Below are positions 8,328 to 19,286 of a stretch of 64,000 nucleotides of DNA, in pieces. Position 1 is the first letter of the stretch, and the number at the start of each line of letters is the position of its first letter. This stretch comes from Gemmatimonadota bacterium. Its GTDB lineage: Bacteria; Gemmatimonadota; Gemmatimonadetes; Gemmatimonadales; Gemmatimonadaceae. The stretch spans positions 1 through 64,000 of the forward strand of contig JAJTGR010000002.1 of the NCBI GenBank assembly GCA_021299375.1. Reading direction: 5' to 3'. Under the pieces are notes generated by a model that did not search any database, was not told the origin of the DNA, and saw only the letters and a program-made list of their open reading frames with translations. A program made the position numbers and the translations under genes.

Positions 8328-9217
8328 GACCGCGCCCATCGGGACGGCCCCGTTGGTGATGCCCTCGGCCACGGTCATGAGGTCGGGGATGACGCCGAAG
8401 TACTGCGCCCCGAACGGGGTGCCGAGCCGGCCGAACCCGGTGATGACCTCGTCGAAGATGAGCTGGATGCCGTGGCGGTCGCACATGGCCTGCAGGCGCT
8501 CGAGGTAGCCGACGGGCGGCACGAGGACTCCCGCCGAGCCGGCCATCGGCTCGACGATCACCGCCGCGATGGTTTCGCCACCGTGTATGGCCGCGAGCTG
8601 CACGAGGGCGTCGGCGAGATCGGCGCCGTGTGCCGGCTGGCCTCGGCTGAACAGGTTGCCTTCCACCCCGTGCGTGGTCGGTAGATGGACATCGGTATGG
8701 GGGAGCAGGTACTCCGCGAATGCCTGGCGATTGTTCTCGATGCCCCCACCGAGTTGCCGCCGAACCCCACGCCGCGGTAACCGCGCACGCGCCGCACCAC
8801 GCGGAGGCGGCGCGAGTCGCCGCGCACGGCGTGGTACGCGATCACCATGTCGAGCGCCGTGTCCACCGCCTTCGAACCCGCGTTGGTGAAGAACACGCGG
8901 TCGAGTCCCGGCGGTGTGATGCTGGTGAGCCGCGCAGCCCGTTCGAACTGCGCCGGGTGCCCCATGTTGAAGCCGAGCGTGTCGTCGAGCGTGGATGCCC
9001 CCCGCTGGATGGCGGCAACTATCGGGGGGCGCGCGTGTCCGGCGTTCACACACCACAGCCCCGCGGTCCCGTCACGGATGCGGTGGCCGTCCACATCCCA
9101 GTACTGCACCCCCTCGGCACGCGCCAACAGGCGCGGTGCCTGCTTGAAGGCCCGGTTGGCCGTGAAGGGCATCCAGAGGGCGTCGAGCGCGGTGGGAGCT
9201 GACGATGGAACGGTCAT
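8328..9217 (-). pseudogene. Decayed omega-amino-acid:pyruvate aminotransferase (class III, PLP)
   Basis: The 5' half (from ATG 9217) encodes a class-III omega-aminotransferase start: W-M-P-F-T-A-N-R, L-D-G/R-D-G-T-A-G-L-W-C-V-N-A-G-H, V-F-F-T-N-A-G-S-K-A-V-D-T-A. At G-F-G-G-N-S-V-G the frame breaks: a run of five C on the plus strand (8743-8747) is one short. Reading resumes as N-N-R-Q-A-F through L-I-F-D-E-V-I-T-G-F-G-R and T-N-G-A-V-P-M-G-A-V. The PLP-binding lysine expected before G-I-T-N-G is glutamate (codon at 8364-8366). Homology ends at 8328, so the C-terminal part, roughly 150 or more residues, is missing. The intact family normally has about 440 residues. Three independent lesions make this non-functional. 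Confidence 0.88.
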
Positions 9218-9317
9218 GGTACACACGGAGAGCAGGGGAGTTGGCGCGGATCGGCGGAACATGCAGCGCACACCGGGAGGCGGTAGGTTTCCATGGTCAC
9301 AGCAAGGAGGGCAGGTG

Positions 9318-9872
9318 ATGCGCGGACGATGGGTGGTGACGATGGCATGCGTCGTGTTGTGGCCTGCGGGATCGCTCGGCGCTCAGCTCGCGGAGCTGCA
9401 GCCAGGTACCAAGGTGCGGGTGCGGGCCCCCGGCGCCGTGGCAGGCCAGCTGACCGGCATGGTGATTGCCCGCACGGCAGACTCGGTGACGATCACGCGC
9501 CCGGGCGCGGTCCCGGTGGCGGTTCCGGTGCGGGCCCTTACGTCCCTCGAGATTTCGCGCGGCAAGAGCCGGAGTCGCGGGGCGCGGCAGGGACTGCTCT
9601 GGGGGGGTGGGATCGGTCTGGTGCTGGGGCTGGTCCCGTTCAGCGATCGCCCCTGCGTGGCTGGGCAGTTCGAACCCGACTGCGAGCGTGTCAGCATCGC
9701 CGAGAACGCCTCGTACTCCACGCTTGGCGGTGGCATGATCGGCGCCCTGGTGGGCGCGCTGGTCGGCAGCGAGCGGTGGGATCGTGCCACGCTGCCCGCG
9801 AGCGTTGGCCTGGCGCCGGCGCCAGGCGGTCGAGGCCTGCAGGTGGGTGTGCGGGTGAACGCGCTGCCTTGA
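9318..9872 (+). CDS. Exported protein with a glycine-zipper hairpin, unknown function
   Basis: 184 residues with a signal peptide (MRGRWVVTMACVVLWPAG, cleavage after L-G-A). A short beta-rich domain (P-G-T-K-V-R-V-R ... D-S-V-T-I-T-R) resembling a small SH3-like/Sm-like barrel follows. Then come two glycine-rich hydrophobic stretches (G-L-L-W-G-G-G-I-G-L-V-L-G and L-G-G-G-M-I-G-A-L-V-G-A-L-V-G), separated by a loop with two cysteines (P-C-V-A-G ... D-C-E) that could form a disulphide. The hairpin would insert into or contact a membrane. A strong AAGGAGG site (9304-9310) precedes the ATG. Confidence 0.75.
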   Translation: MRGRWVVTMACVVLWPAGSLGAQLAELQPGTKVRVRAPGAVAGQLTGMVIARTADSVTITRPGAVPVAVPVRALTSLEISRGKSRSRGARQGLLWGGGIGLVLGLVPFSDRPCVAGQFEPDCERVSIAENASYSTLGGGMIGALVGALVGSERWDRATLPASVGLAPAPGGRGLQVGVRVNALP

Positions 9873-10053
9873 CGGCCGGCGTGCGGAGGCGGCTCGGGGC
9901 CACAGTAGCACGGCGCCCACACGGCACGGCGCCGCTGATTTCGGGAATCGTGGGCGCGCTCTAGCTTCAAGGGCACTTCTTGCGTCCCGCACCATCCCGA
10001 TCGCTGGCGGTCCGGATGGTGCGGCGATGCCCCCACCCTCTTGCTCTCGACTC

Positions 10054-11462
<1,409 letters not shown>

Positions 11463-11466
<4 letters not shown>

Positions 11467-13619
11467 GGTGCGCGGTACGCCTGGCGACGGCGGCACTTGC
11501 CGTCGCCAGTCGGGCCGCCGCGGCCCAGCCTCTCACGCTCGACCAGGTGGTGCAGGCGGCGCCCATCACCGGGCCCACCCCCTCGGCCCTGACGTGGGCG
11601 CCCGACGGCCGCACGCTGGCCTTTGCGTGGGACAGCAGTGGCAGCGCCGTACGCGATGTGTGGCTCGTCGCGCACGACGGGCGGAACCGGCGCGCCCTCA
11701 CGGCATTGGCCGGTACGCGCGACGGCGTGCGCGAGCTGGCGTGGCATGCCAATGGGCGGGTCCTCTATGCGTTGCGCGGTGAGGCCTTCGTGCGCGTGAA
11801 TGCCGTGAGCGGCGCCCTCGACACGATTGCCGCGGTGGGGCGAGATGCACACGACATCGCGCTGTCGCCCACCGGCACCCACGCGGCATTCCTTCGTGAG
11901 GGTGACGTCTGGCTTGTGGCGCTCGACGGCGCGGCGCGCAACGCGACCCCGCGGCCACTCACCCGTGTCGCCGTCCCCTCGATAGCCGCGGTGCCCCTCG
12001 GGACCTACGCCCGACTCGATCGCGAAATCGGTCCGGGTACCTGGGGCACTGCCGCACCGTCGTTCAGCTGGGCGCCCGATGGCCGTACGCTCGCGGTGCA
12101 CCTCGTGGATCGCCGCGCCGTGCGCACCGTGCCCTTTCCGTACTATCTCGGTGCCGAGACGCAGGTGAACATGCTGCGGCGCCCGTATCCCGGCGACCCG
12201 AACGAGTCGCGGCACGTGGCGCTGGTCGACGTGGCGTCGGGCGCCATGACCATGCTTCCGTTCGATGCGCCCACGGCGGTACAGATCGTGAACTACGCGT
12301 GGTCGCCGCAGGGGGTGCTGCTCGTGGACCGCGAGTCGGATGACGCGACGCAGCGCTGGGTGCATGTGGTCCGCCCGACGCAGGCGCCACAGCTGGTCTA
12401 TCGTGACGCTCGCGCGTCGCGCATCTACACCGAGATTGCCTCGGCGTGGTCGCATGACGGCCGTCGCGTGCTGCTCACCACCGACCGCGACGATCGCTAT
12501 CGCGTGTTCGCCGTGACCCCCGGCGACACCGTGCCGGTGGCGTTGACGCCGGCGGCGTCCGACGTGCAGGGGGCGGCCCAGCCGCTGCCGGGCGGTGGCA
12601 TCGCATGGCTGTCGTCGGCACCGGTGGTGGCAGAGCGCCACCTTTGGCGCGCCGACCCGGGGCAGGCGCCGGTGCAGGTCACGCGGCGCGCCGGTACCCA
12701 TCGTGTGCTCGTGGCCCCCGACGGCCGCACGGCGGCGAGCCTTGTGAGCGACGACGTCACCCCGCCGCACTTGCTGCTGATACCCATGCGCGGCGGCGCT
12801 GAGGTGGTGGTGACCCCGCCGGGTGGCCGGGGGCTGGCGGCGGCAGGACTTGTCGCGCCTCGCTACGTACGCTTCGCCGGCGCCGTGGCCGCCGAGACGC
12901 TGCACGCCAAAGTCTGGCTGCCAGCCGCGGCACAACGCGGCGGGCGCGTACCCGTTCTCTTCGGCCCCGTCTACTCCAACACGGTGCGCAACCGCTGGGG
13001 GGGCACGTACGGGCTGCTGCAGCAGCTGCTCGTGCAGCGCGGCTATGCCGTCGTACAGGTCGACGTGCGTGGCTCCACGGGTTACGGACGCGCCTTCCGC
13101 GAGGCGTTCCTGTTTGAGTGGGGCGGGCGCGACCTCGACGACCTCGCCGCGACGGCGCACTGGCTCGGCCGCGAGGCGTGGGCCGACACGTCGCGGCTCG
13201 GCATCTTCGGGTCGTCATACGGCGGGCTCATCACCGTGTACGCGCTCTTCAAGCGCCCCGGGCTGTTCAAAGCTGGTGTGGCGGGTGCGCCCGCCACCGA
13301 TCCGCGCTTCTTCGGCAGCGACGACGTGGCCATCACGCGGCGGCCGGGAACGCACCCGGAGGCATTCCGGCGCGGCGCGCTGCCGTACGCGGGTGGCCTG
13401 CGTGATCACCTCATGCTCATCCACGGACTCATGGACGATGTGGTGCCATTCAAGACCACGGCGGATCTCGCCGAGGAGCTGATGCGGCAGGGCAAGGACT
13501 TCGACCTCGTGATTGCCCCCTCGGCGACGCATGGGTGGACGGCGCGGCCGCCACACGCACGCTACTTGCTTGGCAAGCTGGTGCAGCATTTCGATCGCCA
13601 TCTGGGCGGCCGGCCGTAA
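11463..13619 (+). CDS. S9 family (prolyl oligopeptidase-like) peptidase, secreted
   Basis: 718 residues. A signal-like N-terminus (A-T-A-A-L-A-V-A-S, cleavage near A-A-A-A-Q) leads into a seven-bladed beta-propeller (W-A-P-D-G-R-T-L, W-H-A-N-G-R-V-L, W-A-P-D-G-R-T-L-A) and a C-terminal alpha/beta-hydrolase with the catalytic triad: Ser in F-G-S-S-Y-G-G, Asp in G-L-M-D-D-V-V-P-F, His in S-A-T-H-G-W. It should cleave oligopeptides in the periplasm. The only start in a sensible place is a TTG whose last two bases share the stop of gdhA (TTGA), so translation is probably coupled. It likely feeds peptides to the glutamate pathway. Confidence 0.85.
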
Positions 13620-13648
13620 CGGCGACGTTCCCCCAACACCTTCGATCC

Positions 13649-14179
13649 ATGTCCATCGTGCACGATCAAGCGGCCCTGCTCGACGCCGTGCTTCGCGAAT
13701 ATGCCTTGCCCCCCGACGGCGCCCACGGCGTCGTGCATTGGGCGCGCGTGCTGGAGAACGGATTGCGAGTGGCCGAGGCGACCGGGGCCGATCGCGAGGT
13801 GGTCATGCTGTTCGCGCTGTTTCACGATGCGCGCCGCGTGAACGAACACCTCGACCACGGCCACGGCACCCGAGGCGGTGACTTCGCACATTCGCTGCGC
13901 GGGACGCTCGTGCACCTCGAGGATGCGCGCTTCGACCTGCTCTACGAAGCGTGCCGCCTGCACACCGACGGGCACACCGAGGGGGATCCCACGTTGCGGG
14001 CCTGCTGGGATGCCGACCGTCTCGACCTGGGGCGGGTGGGTATCACGCCGGCCCCGGATCGCCTGTGTACCGACGCGGCGCGGTCGCTGCTGCCCTGGGC
14101 CCACGAGCGGGCCCGCACGTGGCATGTGCCCGAGCATGTGCTGGCCGCCTGGCGCGCCGACGTCCGGGGGCACACATGA
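13649..14179 (+). CDS. HD-domain phosphohydrolase-like protein
   Basis: 176 residues, cytoplasmic. It carries an HD-type metal site: H-G-V-V-H-W-A-R near residue 24, L-F-H-D-A-R near residue 55, a second histidine group in D-H-G-H-G-T-R-G, and the late C-R-L-H-T-D-G-H-T and C-W-D-A-D-R-L-D-L-G-R motifs found in small HD hydrolases. Natural substrates of this group are mostly unknown; nucleotides are possible. It follows the S9 peptidase by 29 bases and overlaps the gltS start (ATGA), so it belongs to the same transcription unit, although its role in glutamate use is unclear. Confidence 0.8.
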   Translation: MSIVHDQAALLDAVLREYALPPDGAHGVVHWARVLENGLRVAEATGADREVVMLFALFHDARRVNEHLDHGHGTRGGDFAHSLRGTLVHLEDARFDLLYEACRLHTDGHTEGDPTLRACWDADRLDLGRVGITPAPDRLCTDAARSLLPWAHERARTWHVPEHVLAAWRADVRGHT

Positions 14180-15402
14180 CGCTCAAGGTCGACATGATCC
14201 AGACCGTGGCGCTGGCGGCCGCGGTGCTGTTTCTGGGCTACGGGGTGCGTCGCCGGGTCGGCGTGTTGGACCGGTTCAACATCCCGGCGCCGGTGGTGGG
14301 CGGGTTCCTGTTTGCCGTGGTGTCGCTGGTGCTGCGGCAGTCCGGGGTACTCGCACTCGAGTTCGACAGCGCGCTCCAGTCGCCGCTCATGGTGGCGTTC
14401 TTCACCACCATTGGGTTGGGGGCGAGCCTCGGGCTGCTGAAGCAGGGCGGGCCGCAGGTGCTCGTGCTGGCGGTGCTCGCGAGCCTGCTGGCTGTGCTGC
14501 AGAATGGGATCGGGGTTGGCATCGCGAAGCTGCTGGGGGTGAACCCGATGCTCGGCCTCATCTCCGGGTCCATCACCATGACCGGTGGCCATGGCACCGG
14601 CGCCGCGTTCGGCAAACTCATGGAGGAACAATACGGCATGACGGGGGCCGTTACCGCCGCGATGGCCGCCGCGACGTTCGGTCTCGTGAGTGGTGGACTG
14701 CTCGGTGGGCCGATCGGTACGCGGCTCATGACGCGCTTCGGCCTGCGGTCCACAGGGGGAGAGCCGGCGCCGCTGGCCGCGGTCGCCGAGCATGCGGCCC
14801 TCGACGCCGAGATCGACACCGAGCCGGCCGGTGAGGCGCCGACGGCGTTCCTGCTCCTGCAGATGCTCGCCGTCATTCTCGGGTGCATGGCCTTGGGTGG
14901 CCTGCTGTCCACGTGGCTGGGGCAGTTCGTGACACTGCCCGGCTACATCGGCGCGATGCTGGTGGCCGCGCTGCTGCGCAACGTGGCGGAGGCGACCCGC
15001 CTGGTGCGGATCGAGCAGCGCGTGGTGGACGACCTGGGCACCATCGCGCTCGCCCTGTTCCTGACGATGGCGCTGATGTCGCTCAAGCTGTGGGAGCTGC
15101 TGGGACTCGCGGGGCCGATGCTCGCGATCCTGGTCGCGCAGGTGGCGCTGATGGCGCTCTTCGCCTATTTCGTCACGTTCCGCGTCATGGGGCGCGATTA
15201 CGACGCGGCCGTGATGGCCGGCGGGCATTGCGGGTTCGGGCTGGGCGCCACGCCGAACGCGGTGGCCAACATGAAGTCGCTGGTGGAGCGCTACGGGCCA
15301 GCCCCGCGCGCCTTTCTCGTGCTGCCCATGGTGGGGGCATTCTTCATCGACTTCACGAATGCGGTCATCATCACGACCTTTCTGAACCTGCTGCGGCCGT
15401 GA
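14176..15402 (+). CDS. gltS: Sodium:glutamate symporter
   Basis: 408 residues, an inner-membrane protein with about ten membrane segments. It matches the GltS (ESS) family: an N-terminal F-N-I-P-A-P-V-V-G-G-F-L-F segment, the re-entrant loop I-T-M-T-G-G-H-G-T-G-A-A-F, and the second pseudo-repeat V-M-A-G-G-H-C-G-F-G-L-G-A-T-P-N-A. GltS imports glutamate with Na+. It sits beside glutamate dehydrogenase and two peptidases, which fits import and catabolism of glutamate. Start at the ATG overlapping the stop of the HD gene by four bases; its own stop overlaps the next gene's GTG. Confidence 0.93.
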   Translation: MTLKVDMIQTVALAAAVLFLGYGVRRRVGVLDRFNIPAPVVGGFLFAVVSLVLRQSGVLALEFDSALQSPLMVAFFTTIGLGASLGLLKQGGPQVLVLAVLASLLAVLQNGIGVGIAKLLGVNPMLGLISGSITMTGGHGTGAAFGKLMEEQYGMTGAVTAAMAAATFGLVSGGLLGGPIGTRLMTRFGLRSTGGEPAPLAAVAEHAALDAEIDTEPAGEAPTAFLLLQMLAVILGCMALGGLLSTWLGQFVTLPGYIGAMLVAALLRNVAEATRLVRIEQRVVDDLGTIALALFLTMALMSLKLWELLGLAGPMLAILVAQVALMALFAYFVTFRVMGRDYDAAVMAGGHCGFGLGATPNAVANMKSLVERYGPAPRAFLVLPMVGAFFIDFTNAVIITTFLNLLRP

Positions 15403-15896
15403 GCGACCCGCAGCGCACCTTTCACTCCACACCCGACAGCCCCGTGCCCCTCAAGGACTTCCCCGACCACCACGACGCCGAGCTGGTGCTCAGGCTCTAC
15501 GATCTGCGCCGCGAACGCGTGATGCGTGAGTCACGCACCCAGCTCCTCAGCGGGTTCCTGCCCACCAGCTTCGACGACGTGCTGGCCATCACCAGGCCGG
15601 AGCACCCACTCAACGCGGCGTTCCGGCAGTGCTCCTCGTTCTGGGAGATGACGTACGCCATGGCGCGCCACGGAGTGGTGCATGCCGATTTCATGATGGA
15701 GAGCAACGGCGAGGGGCTGCTGCTGTTCTCGCGTATCGAGCCATGGCTGGCCGAGTACCGCGCGCACGTGAATCCCATCGCCTTCCGGAACGCCGAATGG
15801 GTGGCCACCGAATCGGAAATGGGCCGCATGATCGCGGAACGCTTCCGCAAGCGCATGCAGGCGCACCTCGCGGCGTCGGCCCAGCCGACATCGTGA
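15399..15896 (+). CDS. Conserved-looking cytoplasmic protein of unknown function
   Basis: 165 residues with a GTG start whose last two bases lie in the gltS stop codon (GTGA). There is no signal peptide or membrane segment. It is mostly helical, with L-V-L-R-L-Y-D-L-R-R-E-R-V-M-R-E-S-R near residue 28, a W-E-M-T-Y-A-M-A-R-H-G-V segment and a basic C-terminal helix rich in Arg and Met. I recognise no family. The tight coupling to gltS suggests a regulator or partner of the transporter, but that is inference from position alone. Confidence 0.72.
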   Translation: MSDPQRTFHSTPDSPVPLKDFPDHHDAELVLRLYDLRRERVMRESRTQLLSGFLPTSFDDVLAITRPEHPLNAAFRQCSSFWEMTYAMARHGVVHADFMMESNGEGLLLFSRIEPWLAEYRAHVNPIAFRNAEWVATESEMGRMIAERFRKRMQAHLAASAQPTS

Positions 15897-16029
15897 TTCC
15901 CAGCCGGTGGCGCTGACGCGCCACCGCGTCGCGCGCGCCGACGTTCGCGGCGGCGGCTGATTCGAGGCCGACGTCGAGGTCCGAATCGGGGCCGCCGCCG
16001 CACCCGCCCTTCTGCCATGAGGTTCCGCC

Positions 16030-17610
16030 GTGTCCTCCCGTGCTCCCCTGCTTGCCGTCGGCCTCCTGGCTGCCTCGTTCGCGACCCCGTCGTATGCAGC
16101 GGCGCAGCCCGCCGCGGAATCGTGGTGGCGCCACGTCCAGGTGCTGGCGCACGATTCGCTCAAGGGGCGTGACACCGGCAGTCCCGGGCACGAGAGCGCC
16201 GCGCGCTACATCGCCGAGCAGCTGCGCGCCGCAGGACTGCAGCCGGCGGGCAGCGATGGCTGGTTTCAGCGCGTGGCCTTCGTGGAGGTGGCCCTCGACG
16301 CATCCGGTGTGCAGCTGGCGTTGCGGGAGGGTGGCCAGTGGACGCCCCTCGCGCTGGGGCGCGACCTGCGCCTGACGGCGCGCCCGGCCACCGGCAACGT
16401 GGAGGCGCCGCTGGTGTTCGCCGGGTATGGCCTGTCGCTGCCGGAGGCCGGCGTCGACGATCTCGCGGGCCTCGACCTGCGCGGCAAGGTCGTCGTGCAT
16501 GTGAACGGGGTTCCCAATGGACTGTCCGCACCACTGCAGGCGCACGGTGCGCGTTCACGTTGGCAGGCCATGCAGCGCGCCGGGGCCGTGGGCGTCATCG
16601 CCATCGGCGCCGGCGGCGTGTGGAACGAGGCGGCGCCGGGGGCGGCGGGCAGCACCGTCTCTCTGGTCGACCCCACCCTCGACGACACCCGCGGCCAGCG
16701 GGTCGGAGGCACCGCGAACCCTGCGCTGGCGGCGCGCCTGCTGGCCGGAAGTGGCATCGTGTGGGACACCGTGGTGGCGCGTGTCCAGCGCGGTGCGCCC
16801 CTCCCGGCGGGCGCACTGACGGGGGCGCTGCGGGCCACCCTGCCCACGGTGCGCCGTACCCTCACCTCGCCCAACGTGGTGGGGCTGATTCCCGGCACCG
16901 ACCCCACGTGGCGCGACGAAATCGTGGTGTACTCCGCGCACAGCGACCACGTGGGCACGTTCAAGGGGCCGGTGCTCACCGGCGACAGCATCTTCAACGG
17001 CGCCATGGACAACGCCTCCGGCATGGCCACGCTCATCGAGACGGCGCGTCTGGTGGCGGCACGCGGTGGCAACAAGCGCACCCTGGCATTCGTGGCCGTG
17101 ACGGCGGAAGAGAAGGGGCTGCTGGGGTCCCGCTACTTCGCGGCGCATCCCTCGTTTGCGCGGGGCACGATCGTGGCCAACCTCAACACGGACATGTTCC
17201 TGCCGCTCATTCCGCTCCGGGGCGTGTTCGCCTACGGGTACGACGAGTCGGACCTGGCGGATGACCTCGACGCCGTGGTGAAGGCGCGTGGTCTCGAGGT
17301 GCTCCCCGATCCGGAGCCGGAGCAGAACCGGTTCGTCCGCAGCGACCAGTACAGCTTCATCCGGCAGGGCATTCCGGCGCTGGCGTTCAAGGTGGGGTAT
17401 CGGTCTGGCACGCCCGAGGAGAAGACGTGGCAGGCGTGGGTGCGCGATCACTACCACAAGCTCAGCGACGACGCGACGCAGCCGGTGGACTTCGAGGCCG
17501 CGGCCGGGTTCAATGCACTATATGCGGACCTCGCGCTGCGCGTTGCCAATCGGTCCACGCGGCCGGTGTGGCGGCCCAACAGCTTCTTCGCGAAGCCGGT
17601 CGTGCCGTAA
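16030..17610 (+). CDS. M28 family zinc aminopeptidase with PA domain, secreted
   Basis: 526 residues with a GTG start and signal peptide (A-P-L-L-A-V-G-L-L-A-A-S-F, cleavage near Y-A-A-A-Q). An N-terminal M28 segment (H-D-S-L-K-G-R-D-T-G-S-P-G) is interrupted by a protease-associated (PA) insert (about residues 110-250). The di-zinc catalytic half follows: H in S-A-H-S-D-H-V-G, D in G-A-M-D-N-A-S-G, the Glu pair in T-A-E-E-K-G-L-L-G, D in N-L-N-T-D-M-F and the last H in D-H-Y-H-K-L-S. All metal ligands and the base are present. It should release N-terminal amino acids outside the cytoplasm. It follows the glutamate run after 133 bases and may have its own promoter. An ATG at 16017 is out of frame. 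Confidence 0.88.
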   Translation: MSSRAPLLAVGLLAASFATPSYAAAQPAAESWWRHVQVLAHDSLKGRDTGSPGHESAARYIAEQLRAAGLQPAGSDGWFQRVAFVEVALDASGVQLALREGGQWTPLALGRDLRLTARPATGNVEAPLVFAGYGLSLPEAGVDDLAGLDLRGKVVVHVNGVPNGLSAPLQAHGARSRWQAMQRAGAVGVIAIGAGGVWNEAAPGAAGSTVSLVDPTLDDTRGQRVGGTANPALAARLLAGSGIVWDTVVARVQRGAPLPAGALTGALRATLPTVRRTLTSPNVVGLIPGTDPTWRDEIVVYSAHSDHVGTFKGPVLTGDSIFNGAMDNASGMATLIETARLVAARGGNKRTLAFVAVTAEEKGLLGSRYFAAHPSFARGTIVANLNTDMFLPLIPLRGVFAYGYDESDLADDLDAVVKARGLEVLPDPEPEQNRFVRSDQYSFIRQGIPALAFKVGYRSGTPEEKTWQAWVRDHYHKLSDDATQPVDFEAAAGFNALYADLALRVANRSTRPVWRPNSFFAKPVVP

Positions 17611-17626
17611 CGGCGCCCGGCCGTGG

Positions 17627-18298
17627 TCAGGTCGCTGCAATCGACGCGAACGCCCGCACGGGGAATGTGCCCACGCCGACGAGCTTCGGCGGCACGGCGG
17701 TGAAGGTGAAGCCGCAGTCGGGCAGCGTGGCGAGGTTGCAGAGATGCTCCGCGATCAGGATCTCCTCGCGGAGAAGGATCGTGTGAACGGGACGTGTGCC
17801 GCCGTCGGTGTCATCGATGTTCATGGAATCGATGCCCACCAGCACGGCGCCGCCGTCGCGCAGCGCCGTCGCCGCCTCGGCGGTGAGATGCGGGTGCCCC
17901 TCGAAATAGCGGTCGGTGCCCCAGTGGACATCCCAGCCGGTGTGCACGAGCACGGCCTGTCCCCGCACGTCGAGTCCCGCAAACCACTCCGCCCCGATGG
18001 CGCGACCCGTGCGGGCCACGGGACGCACCACGCGGGCGGGTACGTTGACGAACCGCTCGAGCGGCATCTGGGCCACGTCCCGGCCGTCGGCATAGCGATG
18101 GAACGGCGTGTCGATGTAGGTGCCCGTGTTGGTGACCAGCTCCACGTGGCCGATGTGGAACTCGGTGCCCGGTTCGTACAGCGCCCGTGACGCCGCGCGA
18201 CTCAGGTAGTCGCAGATCACCGGCGCCGGCAAGCCCTTGTAGTACACCACGCCGTGCTCGATGTGATGGCTGAGATCGATCAGGTGCGGAATCGCCAT
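17627..18298 (-). CDS. Cyclase family protein (kynurenine-formamidase-like)
   Basis: 223 residues, the usual size for the cyclase/KynB family of metal-dependent hydrolases. The family core is visible as G-T-Y-I-D-T-P-F-H-R near residue 58, where the classical motif is HxGTHxDxPxH. The two early histidines are replaced (N-T-G-T-Y), while Asp and the last His remain; the late E-E-I-L-I-A-E-H-L segment supplies other conserved residues. Metal binding or substrate may therefore differ from true kynurenine formamidase, and I do not give it the kynB name. It lies 37 bases after the exchanger on the same strand. Confidence 0.8.
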   Translation of the reverse strand: MAIPHLIDLSHHIEHGVVYYKGLPAPVICDYLSRAASRALYEPGTEFHIGHVELVTNTGTYIDTPFHRYADGRDVAQMPLERFVNVPARVVRPVARTGRAIGAEWFAGLDVRGQAVLVHTGWDVHWGTDRYFEGHPHLTAEAATALRDGGAVLVGIDSMNIDDTDGGTRPVHTILLREEILIAEHLCNLATLPDCGFTFTAVPPKLVGVGTFPVRAFASIAAT

Positions 18299-18335
18299 GG
18301 TGCCGGCCGATGTGGGGGAACGCGTGTCACGGGGC

Positions 18336-19286
18336 TCACGCCAGCCCGGCCATCCTCGTCATGAACAGCAGAAAGAGCACGAGGAACAGCATGCCTTCCC
18401 AGCGGGAGATCCGCTTGTCCTGGGTCAGCAGATAGAAAAGCAGGGAGGCCGCCGCCACGAAGGGCAGCGCGAACGCACGGAGTGACGTTGGCACCTCCAC
18501 TCCGCCACTGGCCGCGGCGGCCCCGCTCACGGCCAGCGCGTTGAAGATGCACGAGCCCAGAATGTTGCCGACGGCCAACGACGCGAGCCCACGGCGCGCG
18601 GCCGTGATGCTGATCACCAGTTCGGGGAGCGTCGTGCCGATGGCCAGAATGGTGACCGACGCGATGGCTGGCGCGATTTCCAGCGCAGCGGCCAGACGCC
18701 CAAGGGCAGCGACCGTGCGGTCACCGCCCAGGTAGATCGCCACGGCCCCGGCCACGAGAATGGCCGCATCCACTGCCAGCCGGCGACTCCTCGCGGGCAG
18801 CTGGGCCGTCTGCGCGGTGTCCGCCGTGACGGTGCGACCCTCGGCCGCGAGATAGGCCATGTACACCCCATACCCGACGAGCAGCAGCCAGCCCTCCAGC
18901 GGGGTGATCGCTCCATCCGCCATGGTTGCCCCCAGCAGGACCATCGCGCCAAGCAGGAAGTGCAGGTCGATGAACAAGTACTCTTCACCGAGCACGATGC
19001 GGCCTGCCGGTACGACAATGCTGGTGGCACCGAGGATGAGCAGCAGGTTGGCCGCGTTCGCACCGAGGACGTTGCCGGCGACGATCTCCGACGTCCCGGC
19101 ACGGACGCTGAGAAGCGACGCCACCAGTTCCGGCAATGACGTGCCGATCGAAACGATGAACACGCCCACCACGAACGCCGACATGCCAAGCGCCAGGCCG
19201 ATCCGTTCTGCTGCAGCCGTGAAGAAGTGCGCGGCCACCAGCAGGATGGCCAGGCCAACGGCGAAGGCCACCAGCGCGGGGAGCAT
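18336..19286 (-). CDS. Calcium/sodium antiporter (CaCA family, YrbG-like)
   Basis: 316 residues with ten predicted membrane segments arranged as two inverted halves. Each half carries the alpha-repeat signature: G-T-S-L-P-E-L-V-A-S-L ... G-N-V-L-G-A-N-A-A-N-L-L near residue 45, and G-T-T-L-P-E-L-V-I-S ... G-N-I-L-G-S-C-I-F-N near residue 210, with both ion-binding Glu residues present. Such exchangers extrude Ca2+ against Na+ or H+. The ATG overlaps the stop of the upstream M24 peptidase by one base (TGATG on the coding strand), so the genes are co-transcribed. Confidence 0.9.
   Translation of the reverse strand: MLPALVAFAVGLAILLVAAHFFTAAAERIGLALGMSAFVVGVFIVSIGTSLPELVASLLSVRAGTSEIVAGNVLGANAANLLLILGATSIVVPAGRIVLGEEYLFIDLHFLLGAMVLLGATMADGAITPLEGWLLLVGYGVYMAYLAAEGRTVTADTAQTAQLPARSRRLAVDAAILVAGAVAIYLGGDRTVAALGRLAAALEIAPAIASVTILAIGTTLPELVISITAARRGLASLAVGNILGSCIFNALAVSGAAAASGGVEVPTSLRAFALPFVAAASLLFYLLTQDKRISRWEGMLFLVLFLLFMTRMAGLA

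Noticed and set aside
6744-9056. 770-codon minus-strand frame across the porin and aminotransferase
   Set aside because: Only its first part matches aminotransferase. The rest is antisense to the porin, with His/Val/Arg-rich shadow sequence.
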